Shown piece after piece: positions 22,191-30,265 of a stretch of DNA of 64,000 bases. Below the pieces are notes generated by a model, which was not told the origin of the DNA, made no database searches, and saw nothing but the letters and a program-made list of their open reading frames with translations. The stretch comes from Ornithodoros turicata (lineage: Eukaryota > Arthropoda > Arachnida > Ixodida > Argasidae), in contig NW_026999320.1 of assembly GCF_037126465.1 (NCBI RefSeq), positions 1,426,001 to 1,490,000 on the forward strand. The letters are read 5' to 3'. Position 1 is the first letter of the stretch. Each line of letters starts with the position of its first letter. A program made the translations under genes and the position numbers.

Positions 22191-22616
22191 CAGAATAGGA
22201 AAAAGGTATAGGAAAGCTGTAAAGCACAGTCGCCCTCAGCAACGCCGCGTGAACTACGAGCAGGGAACGCTGATCACAGCCCCATCCTGAACCAGAAAGA
22301 TGTTGAATTGCGGGGAGCCATCGCCGCACTTTAGTTTCAAGGTGTTTAATATGGGGAGCCCAGCGCAAGTCCGAGTCGATTACCACGCCAGGGAAGCAGT
22401 GGAAGCGTACCGGCTCAAGCTTCTTTCAACCCAACCCTTCTAAACCAACCCAAAGAGGGAAATTTGCCATAGCTTTGCGCGTGAAAGGGAGCACGACACA
22501 CTTTTCGGGTGAAAGGTCCATCCCAAGGTGCGTGAGGTACGTATGGACATTATGTAAAGCGAGCTGCAGGCGGCGCTGTATGGCTGGGCGTGGCCTGTAT
22601 GGCTGGGACCCCTGGA

Positions 22617-23450
22617 AGCGACTTCTATCAAGTAGCGCAGAGGACACGCCAGACTCTCACTGGCTTCATAGCTATGGACATTATACCGCAGGAAGCCCCC
22701 TGGTCTCTGCCGGTACCGCCGACTTTTGTAAGCCCTCCAAACCTTCTGGAAAGAAGAGATCAGGTCCCCCCTCAAGTCCTCCGAGCTCATTTTCATGGTT
22801 TGGTGGACGAGAAGTTTCCTACGTTTACGGAAGCATATACCGATGGCGCATCCCGAAACAAGAAGTCCGCCTCAGCATTCGTCATACCTTCCGAAGGCGT
22901 AGTGCACGGACGACGCCTTTCACATCCAACCTCCTCCACAGCTGCGGAACTCTATGCCATCCTTTTCTTTCTACAACACATCGCTGATTTTACACCGCGG
23001 GAATGGGCAGTCTTCACAGACTCCAAATCTGCACTACAAGCTATTGAAGATTCCGGCATACGAGGCCCGTCCGCACCTCTAGTCACATATGTGTTAATAG
23101 CTTACCACACTGTCTACGCAGCGGGCCACAGGCTAGTTCTCGAGTGGGTTCCGGCCCATTGTGGTGTCGTGGGGAACGAGCAGGCAGACAGCGCCGCAGA
23201 AGCAGCACTCTCGTATCGGAAACGGACTAGTATTGTTCTGATGAGAGGATACCGCCGTTCCATTCTGCGACGCCTCGTGACACTCCTGGCTTCCCGCCAA
23301 TGGACAACCGACATTCTCCCGCATCTATGTTCAGCAGAGTTGATCCAACGCTCGCTTTCCGCCGAATGCGCCTCGATGTGTCCTTCACAGCTCAGTGTCG
23401 TTACCGCTTGAGACAAGTTGGCTGCCACAGTGGTGCTCTTGAGGATCTGG
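22617..23450 (+). pseudogene. LINE A2 ORF2, RNase H domain (nearly intact)
   Basis: An almost unbroken frame from about 22617 to TGA 23409-23411. It has the LINE-type RNase H blocks: AYTDGASRNKKSAS (first D), TAAELYAI (E), WAVFTDSKSALQAI (second D) and VPAHCGVVGNEQADSAAEAA (histidine and last D). All catalytic acidic positions of RNase HI seem present. It would remove RNA from RNA-DNA hybrids during retrotransposition. The best reference here for the family-A RNase H and for the uninterrupted copia target. Confidence 0.85.
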
Positions 23451-23936
23451 AGCACATTCTTCTTCATTGCCCCCACTACCAACCTTCCCGAACCGCACTT
23501 TCCGAGTCTCTTTGTCAGCTGGACTCTCGCCCCTTCTCCCTATCGCAATTGCTTGGTCCCTAGCCCAATCCCGCCCAGCAACGATCTGCGCTCAAAGCTC
23601 TTTTGACATTTCTGGACACCATCGGACTTCGATCGTTTTTCTGAAGGGGCTCGTTACTTTATTCCGCACATCCTCACCAGCAATGGGGTAGAGTATCGCC
23701 TCTGGCGATGAACCTCCCCACTCTCCAAAGTCAAAATAAAGTTGTTGTTGTTTCAGTTTCCATTGAGGTTCGCAATTTTCAACATGTAAAGAAGGCCCCA
23801 TTTGCTGCACTGAAAGAGATGTTGTGAAGCCCACCAGCAGATATGCGCCATGTATTCCAAACACCTCGCTCGTGAAAAGTTTGAGGGCCCTGTGAGCAAT
23901 CGGATGTTTGGTAATATTTATGGAATAGTTGGTAAT

Positions 23937-23964
23937 AGTGTGTGTGTGTGTGTGTTTGTTTGTG
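23937..23964 (+). repeat. (TG)n microsatellite
   Basis: About nine TG units followed by TTTGTTTG. Confidence 0.9.
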
Positions 23965-24120
23965 GATAGTTTGTGCGTGTTTGTGAAGTGGAACATTTGC
24001 AAAATGAAAGTGTACTCGAGTAGCAGGCTCGTCAAGTCTTACCGGAGCCGCGGTCTCGTAAAATGCACCAGGAGCACCTCCAACGTACAGCTTGATGAAG
24101 AGTTAAGCTAAGAGACCAGC

Positions 24121-24349
24121 TCCCGTGGCACTGTGGTGAGGATGATCGCTTTACCTGCGAGACTGGGAAGTTTTCGAAAGTTTTTCGAAAACTTTCGAGA
24201 CTAATGTCGGTACAGTTTCCCCTGAAGTCGGCTCTAGACGCATACTAACCCTCCTGTGCCCGACTCCTTCCTCTCTCCGATGTCCTCTCTCCATCTGTTC
24301 AGGTCTGTACGCCGCTCGCAGCCGCAGTCGCTTTGCGGCGCTAAAAAAA
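24121..24349 (+). mobile_element. tRNA-derived SINE with a hairpin replacing its B box
   Basis: The head TCCCGTGGCACTGTGGTGAG with an A-box-like TGGCACTGTGG is followed by TACCTGCGAGACTGGGAAG. Then TTTTCGAAAGTTTTTCGAAA forms a palindrome where a GGTTCGAATCC B box is expected. The body has GTCGGTACAGTTTCCC, CCCGACTCCTTCC and TTTGCGGCGCTAAAAAAAG. The short A tail abuts a foldback element. Confidence 0.6.
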
Positions 24350-24356
24350 GAATTAA

Positions 24357-24880
24357 CGTGCCTCCGACCTGCGGAGCGGGAAAAGATCCATCCTAGCGGC
24401 GCTTGGGAGAAATAAATAGTGCTTCGACTGGTTCCACTTGTGCTGCGGGGGTGTCCTCCTTGTCACGAGCTGTTGACTCGGCATTACCTTCAGCTGTGCT
24501 TATCATCGTCTGATCATCGTTTGATTGGGTTTGTGGCAGTTATGCAAAGATGTGTACTTGCCGATTTCGCACGGGTGCGATGCCGTTTTTTCAGTGACAC
24601 GCGAGGATCGTGGCGTTCGCTGAGTGCATCCTCATTTGCTTGATATTTGTTTTATCACATTGCTGAAAATGCCCCACTCAGCGAACGCGACCACTTTCGA
24701 GTGTATCCCCAAATAAACCTCTCGCTGATAACCACAGCTGAGGATAATGAAATGCCAACAGCTCGTGGCAAGCCGGACAACCCCACACCACAAGTAAGAC
24801 AGTTGAAGCAGGCTTTCCCTCTATTATTCCTAAGCGCCGCTAGGGTGGCTTTGTCTCCGCTCCGCATGTCGCAGGCGCTT
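24357..24880. mobile_element. Foldback MITE, ~250-bp arms
   Basis: Inverted arms: 24361-24627 against 24671-24880. Shared segments include TGCGGAGCGG, CCTAGCGGCGCTT, CACGAGCTGTTG, TCAGCTGTG and a perfect 14-bp GCGTTCGCTGAGTG, separated by only about 45 bp at the centre. No ORF of note. Starts just after the SINE tail. Confidence 0.78.
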
Positions 24881-25049
24881 TCAAGTTCACTACGCTGCAA
24901 GCTGTGCGAATGTGCAAACAAACCTATTCAATTAGCATGAGGAATCAAGCAATTTTTGGGCACCATACATCTATACGTAGAGTGAATGTTGTCGCGGCTG
25001 CGCTGTGGGGATTTATAGGGTCGCAGATAACGTCGCTTGCTTGATGCTT

Positions 25050-25560
25050 AGTTGGGATCTTTCCAAATTACCATACAATATCGGACCCACATTCGCTGGT
25101 CATTGGCGATACGGGTCCAATATGGGACACGTTTTGTAAGGATTTCCCCCACATGGTTAAAACATGGCCATATGGGCCCGATATTGCCAAATTTGAGACA
25201 ATATGGAGAAAATCCTGGCAGTATTTGCCCCATATTGCCCGTGTACACGCATATTGACTGAAAACTCCGAAAACTCTACGTACCCGTTTTGTGCAAATGC
25301 ACAAGCTGCACGGCAACCACGACGTTGAAGCGTGTGAAATGCCCAATTGAATACACATCCAACAACTTTCCGCATATGATACACATCGCTGCAAACAGTC
25401 GTTAACTTGCTTCGCGATGCCAATGCGAATCGGTCGAACCGACTGAGAGCGAGCGTGGTCGTTTGAGCGAAATCACGCGTCCTACAACTAATGCGCATGC
25501 GTGACAGTCGAATCGGACGTTTCATGCGGGCTAAAACGTCGCTGGTTCCTCTAATGCCAA
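25050..25560 (-). repeat. Dispersed repeat X, copy 1
   Basis: Inverted relative to copies at 27105 and 44410. It contains many palindromic ATATTGGGCCCATATTG-like units (CCAATATGGGAC, CCATATGGGCCCG). These are followed (minus-strand order reversed) by GCCCAATTGAATAC, CGTTAACTTGC and AATCGGTCGAACCGACTGAG. Apparent peptides of the form QYGxxGPILP come from the repeat and are not genes. Confidence 0.65.
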
Positions 25561-25639
25561 TAGAATTGCGGCAGGGTGAAGTAAAAAAACACAGTGCTTC
25601 ACATGAAGCGATCCCCAACAACAACTGATATGCAATAGA

Positions 25640-26600
25640 TGTACGATGAATGTCCTAACGTCCGTGGCCGGACTCGTCTCTCTGCTGGATATCACTCTGA
25701 TATCCCCACACCCCATCTGGTGATCTATGCCCCAACAACACATGGCAGTCCTCAGGATATTCGATGTACGTCTGAAGATGTCGTGATATCTTCTTTTTTT
25801 CTTTTTTGTCTGAGATCCAAGCGCTCGGAGTGACAATTTAGTGAAACCTAGCATTTTTTTGCACCGTTAGCGTGGATCGGTAGTTCCGAATTAAGGGACA
25901 GTATGCCGTTACTGAAATCGAAACCTGAAATTTCGTCATTTTTGAAAGGTTATTGACAAGAGAAAGTGAGGGTAGCTGTGACAGTAGAATCCCCTCCTCT
26001 ACGAATATTGTACCATATAAACATGCCTTTTTTTGGAAACATCGAAGAACCAGCATAGTCGAATTTCCAGCATTTCTCTGAATATTCGAACTCTGCAAGT
26101 GCGCACAATACGTCAGCGAACCGGCACAAAGCGAACAACCAACGATGGAAGCGGAGAAATTGCGAGCAGTTTTGTTCGATTACTTAAATTCACATAAGTA
26201 ATATACAATGCACTTTAAAACTAAAATATATTATGCCTGTTTTATTAGGTGCGTTAGCTGGAAGAAATGGACATCCCTGTGGATATTTCTCAGGCGTCCT
26301 AGAGGACTCTTTCTCGTATTTGGACATGCGAGCGCACATATATTGGAACGAAACGTGTTATCTCGGGGATATCTCAACATCCAGCTCCAGACGTACATCA
26401 TACATCCCTAGGAGAACCATGTGCTGTTGGGCTGGATGTCTATCGGACGTCAATGGGTACTCCTTCTTTATCTGACTTGGACCTGTAACCGTACATATGT
26501 CGGATGAAACTCCCAGGATATCCCAACGTCCAACTTCTGACATACAGCGGGTATCCATAGGGCAGCCTTGTTGTGTTCGGGATGTTTCTTCTGCAACTCT
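25640..26600. repeat. Inverted repeat pair with GATATC/GACGTAC motifs
   Basis: Segment 25715-25795 (CCCAACAACACATGG, GATGTACGTCTG, GTGATATC) matches the reverse complement of 26365-26450 (CCCAACAGCACATGG, GATGTACGTCTGGA, GAGATATC). Additional GATATCC and GACATCC words lie on both sides. Probably a decayed foldback element; the ~540-bp middle shows no gene. Confidence 0.55.
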
Positions 26601-26609
26601 AGGTGTTTT

Positions 26610-27104
26610 CAAGTTACCACAAGCATTATGAGTTGTTGAGGCGTATGTCCGTCACCGTCACGAAAGTGTTTCGCTCCTTTGTACTCTAGGAGCGGGTTGG
26701 AAATTTTGCATGTTGGTTTGTGGGTGATATGCAGATATTGGACGGTGAACGACTGAACACGCTTGGAGAACGTCTTGGAGAAGGCGTGCGAGGAACGGGC
26801 GGCCGCGATCGCTGACGAGCACACGAGGAGCACCGTGGCGAAGGAGCAAGCTATGTATGAAGAAGTGGGCTATTTCTTCTGAGGAACCACTCCGAAGGGG
26901 TGCCGTCTCGACGTAGCGAGTAAGGTGATCACTGGCAACGACAACCCATTTGTTGCCGGTAGGAGAGACGGGAAAGGTGCCAAGTAAATAAATGCCGACG
27001 CGGTCGAAGGGTGCATGAGGTGGTGACAAGGGTTGGAGCAGGCCGGCAGAAGGTGGGGAAGGTTTTCGTCGCTGACAGGAGATGCAGGGCGGATGGCAGG
27101 ACAA
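26610..27104 (-). pseudogene. Ty3/gypsy integrase remnant
   Basis: Minus strand from 27104: CISCQRRK (end of the zinc region), FDRVGIYLLG (first catalytic D), DHLTRYVETAPL, LVSDRGRPFL (second D) and SAYHPQTN, after which the frame jumps near 26711. The catalytic E region after PQTN is missing. 26610-26711 is another piece of similar origin, matched in reverse at 44255-44335. No RT or LTR remains. The core would have joined element DNA to host DNA. Confidence 0.8.
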
Positions 27105-27660
27105 GATGGTGGCTGCTTCCAGAAAGCTGAAAGTTGAGTTGTCGAGTTCTAGTGAATGTTACAATGGGATTGCCACGCATATTGACTGTTTCGAACGATG
27201 TGGATCATCTGCGGGAAGTTGTTGGATGTAACGACGTGTTGAATTGGGCATTTCACACGCTGCAACGTTCAATCTTTCCTTGCTGATTCGGCATTTGTGC
27301 AACACGGGTACGTGCCATTTTCTGTATTTTCAGTCAATATGGGACCCATATTGCCCAGTTTCACCGAATATGGGGGAAATCTTGGCGAAACAGGCCCCAG
27401 ATTATGCTGGTATCGCCTATGACCAGCCAACATGGGCCCAATATTGTGGGGATCAGTGGTAGATAATATATCGGATAATGTTTTATTATTACACGGGCTC
27501 CGTGTTGGCGTTATCACAGAAATATTGGCGTAATATGGGCGAAATGGCCAATGGTCCAATATGGAGCCTGGTTGCACTCCTCATATTGGTCCCGTATTCA
27601 TAATCTTGGCAGCCCATATGTGTCAACGTTTGGACCAATATTGGTGTGTTGCTTGCGTAA
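27105..27660 (+). repeat. Dispersed repeat X, copy 2
   Basis: Starts ACAAGATGGTGGCTG at the edge of the gypsy fragment. It continues with CTAGTGAATGTTACAATG, ATTGACTGTTTCGAAC and repeated CCATATTGCCC/CCAATATTG units. The right part (27460-27600) shares, in reverse, ATTATTACACGG and CAATATGGAGCCTGGTTGCA with 42470-42570. Confidence 0.65.
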
Positions 27661-28115
27661 TAACACTGGAATATAATTAGTGGACTGTATTGAGCGGACG
27701 TCTTTCCTGATTTCGGAGAGGGAGCAGGGATATCGAGTGCTATTTTCCTATCTAAAATTCGAGGTGAAATCGGCTGTTATTCATAAAATCGTGTGTTGTC
27801 GTTTTTTTTTTCTGCTCAGGAAATAGCCAGTTGCATTTCTCGCACATTATTGTAACAGAATATTGCATATTGTAACATATTTATTTCATACCGTTTATGG
27901 TTGCACTTAAATATGGTTTTCACCAGGTGTGTGCACAGACCACTGCGAAGCCGTATACGTGATACATGATGCAAATCGGGTTTAACTCATTGGAGAGGGC
28001 ATAATCGGGCGGATTCAGGTTCAACCGTTAATCTATTTCGCAATGAAACCTCGGATATTGTGTTTATTTAAAGACAAAATCGTCGTCAGTGAGCAAAGGA
28101 TAATTTCCGTTGTCT
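27661..28115. other. No recognisable gene
   Basis: AT-rich sequence with no protein, repeat array or RNA signal I can identify. Confidence 0.4.
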
Positions 28116-28330
28116 TTAAGTTGCGTTACTATTGTTCCACTTGACATTGAAGAAAAAGATGTAGTGGATCAGCGTTAGAATCCATTGCATTGCTTTCTTG
28201 TGATCAGTATATTTGACAAGGGATTTCGCTGCCTTGGAAGTGTTACCTACACTTTCTAGAAGAATATGGGCGGACACTTGTTTGAACGTGACGCGCACAA
28301 CACCAGATTCCAAGCAACAACATCGAATAT
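28116..28330 (-). repeat. Dispersed repeat Y, copy 1
   Basis: Minus strand reads TTCAAACAAGTGTCCGCCC, then CATATTCTTCTAGAAAGTG, ACTGATCACAAGAAAGCAATG and AAGTGGAACAATA. The same series occurs at 37340-37480 on the plus strand. The peptide readings (FKQxxAHILL, DHKKAMQ) are similar in both, so it may derive from a coding element, but no family is recognised. Confidence 0.55.
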
Positions 28331-28556
28331 TCCAGAGTGCGAGCTCTCTGGACATGATTACATGTATTAAAGACACAAATAAAGTGTGTTGTGTATGCTG
28401 GGTGAGGCACGCGAAAAAATCGCCTTGTCTCCACGATAGGAACAACTAGAGTGCATATTATTCCTCTTGCAAACCATGGAAACACCGTGTTACATTTGTG
28501 GCTTATTGACACCAGGCAAGTCTGCACTAGAAGTTCGCTGAAGGGAAACTAGCGTT

Positions 28557-28800
28557 TCTATTATTTATCTATTTATTTGTTCAGTTATTTATTCACATAC
28601 CCCAAAGGCCTTCACAGGGCATTACATGGGGGGTGGCACATAGAGGCTGGTTGGTATAATACAACTTCAATTGTCAATACACGGCTAAACAGAAACAGAG
28701 AAATGATTAGATACTGCGTTGCGAAATTGATGAGGGCCAGTAAGTTCGACTACGTTATTAGGGAGAATATTCCACGAAATGACCGTTCGTGGAAAAAATG
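28557..28800 (-). repeat. Probable retroelement 3' end, minus strand
   Basis: (ATTT)-rich tract at 28557-28590 followed by CACATACCCCAAAGGCC and GGGCATTACATGGGGGGTGG. Read in reverse this resembles a LINE 3' end with an AAAT-type tail. Limits beyond about 28650 are unclear. Confidence 0.4.
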
Positions 28801-29472
28801 AGTTCATGAAACGAGACGTACGGCACAATTGTCACAGTTGTCAATCCATGGAGAAACTGTTCGTGCTGGTGTTATGTCATGTCTACAAAGAGAAATATTG
28901 TGATAGGGTTGTGATTGTGACGAACACACTTATCCACGAATTAATTACGCCCTTTTGTGCTTCGCGACGACCAGCCGCGACAAAAATATGTCGAAACCAA
29001 TTATTACGGCATGAAATAACTAGCTTCGGTTACATATTTTCCTCTAAAAGGTGTCCACGGAAGGTCGCAAAAGGGATAGTACCCATTTTAATGCCGACAG
29101 CGCCCTGCTTTAGAAGTTACATTTTTTCACGCAATTTCTTTGAATTCTCATTCAAATAATGAGCTCCTGCCACTCATTCACACAGTGCGCAGCTTGTGTA
29201 CGGTATTCGACGGATACTTGTAAAAACGAAAGTTCTTATTATATTAAATTGGGATTATTTAGCCTGGTGATTTAACTGAAACACCCCGTATAATAAGAAA
29301 TTAAAGCAAGTTATTACAAAAAGGAAATTGTTTTCTTTTAATATTGCGCTTGTGTCCTCACACTGTTCTCTTATTTTTGAATTATTTTACAACTTACTAA
29401 TTACTTCTATGTCCGTACGAGAGCCTACCGCGTAAAATACGGCTCGTTCGGCCGGGGTTAAAATGCCTTTTT

Positions 29473-29613
29473 GGCCAGTTTCACACTAACGTTCCTCTCG
29501 TCTGTGGTTTTCACTGAGCCAAAACGCTCCCATTCGAACCGACGGGGCTCGATTGCCTTTAGTTTCTCTTTTTGAAGTAAACGGAAGAAAAATACGGTAG
29601 TGTGAAATGGACC
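29473..29613. mobile_element. Short MITE with TIR GGCCAGTTTCACACTA
   Basis: 141 bp. The left end GGCCAGTTTCACACTAACG is matched by the reverse complement of CGGTAGTGTGAAATGGACC at the right. No coding capacity, and no clear target duplication. Confidence 0.65.
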
Positions 29614-29736
29614 CTACCAACACTGGGGATAAAAAAGGCAGATGTTGCGTCCTGAGTAATACCTGTGTCAGACAGGCACACTTACAGCGTTTAAGGCAAC
29701 GCCATCAAGAAAAGGCCGTAGCTGAAATATGGCCTT

Positions 29737-29774
29737 AAACATTGAACATTGAACATTGAACATTGGCATTGAAC
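29737..29774 (+). repeat. (ATTGAAC)n at the LINE C 5' junction
   Basis: About five units of a 7-bp ACATTGA repeat stand exactly where the truncated ORF1 begins. They may be filler added at the 5' junction of retrotransposition. Confidence 0.7.
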
Positions 29775-30229
29775 AGTACTCCCGCCGTTCCAACGTAGAA
29801 ATAAAAGGCGTTCCTTTGACCGCTCTTGGTGAATCGGTTAATATTGTGAAACAGATAGGCAACACTCTAGGTGTGCAGATAACAGAGGACGACCTTCAGG
29901 CTTGTCATCCAGTCTCGGCTGCAAAGAGTGGTGATAAGAATATTATAGCGCAGTTTACAAATAGGAAAAAACGTGATGAGCTACTTCAGAAAGCACGCAA
30001 AAGGAGGCTTAGCTGTGTAGACATTGGCATTGACTCTGCAGCTCCAATCTACATTAATGAGCACCTATGTCCTGTACTCAAGAGATTGCTCGGTGCTGCG
30101 ACTGCGCGGAAAAGGGAGGTTGGTTGGAAGCACGTATGGGTGTCGGGTGGAAAGATTTGTGCGCGTCGAGATGACGGCTCTCCTGTCTTGATAATCCAGT
30201 CAAATAATGATCTTCTTAAGCTCTCGTAA
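29768..30229 (+). CDS. LINE C ORF1 protein, 5'-truncated
   Basis: Reads EQYSRRSNVEIKGVPLTALG to a stop at 30227-30229, open throughout. EQYSRRxNVEIKGVP is typical of LINE ORF1 proteins with an RRM-like domain after a coiled coil. IIAQFTNRKKRDELL and YINEHLCPVLKRLL match the C-terminal domain. The N-terminal coiled coil is absent because the insertion is truncated; the apparent ATG at 29756 lies in the junction repeat. Such proteins bind LINE RNA. ORF2 starts 36 bp downstream. Confidence 0.75.
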   Translation: MEQYSRRSNVEIKGVPLTALGESVNIVKQIGNTLGVQITEDDLQACHPVSAAKSGDKNIIAQFTNRKKRDELLQKARKRRLSCVDIGIDSAAPIYINEHLCPVLKRLLGAATARKREVGWKHVWVSGGKICARRDDGSPVLIIQSNNDLLKLS

Positions 30230-30265
30230 TGCATCTCTTAATATTACTGCTCTCTTTCGCTCTAG

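Larger units (their letters stand above)
21797..22592 (-). pseudogene. LINE A2 ORF2, inverted reverse transcriptase C-terminal part
   Basis: Read on the minus strand: RPAIQRRLQLALHNVHTYLTHLG, YLSPEKCV-like, DSDLRWAPHIKHLETKV and SGSGWGCDQRSLL, the thumb region after the RT palm. After the insertion at 22012-22190 it resumes with SLNTLRSLFARSLRRCLGVP and ends HPLLRKIR. No catalytic palm is included. Confidence 0.85.
21795..23762 (+). mobile_element. LINE family A, copy A2, with 5' inversion
   Basis: The 3' part (22617 to about 23755) is on the plus strand. The upstream RT part is inverted (21797-22592, minus strand). In A1 coordinates the inverted part ends near 3868 and the plus part starts near 3883, so the two are nearly contiguous in the parent. 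That is the signature of twin priming. TTGAGGTTC at 21786-21794 and 23763-23771 is a candidate target duplication. The minus part is interrupted by a Penelope-like fragment. Confidence 0.88.

Noticed and set aside
22475..22987. 170-codon plus-strand ORF
   Set aside because: It is the antisense and out-of-frame reading of LINE A2 across its inversion junction.
22590..23411. Stand-alone host RNase H gene
   Set aside because: The frame belongs to LINE A2; the same sequence occurs in A1 and the start coincides with the inversion junction.
25052..25261. Repetitive protein of the form QYGxxGPILP, also near 44.8 kb
   Set aside because: It is a translation of the CCAATATTGG-like tandem units on both strands, not a gene.
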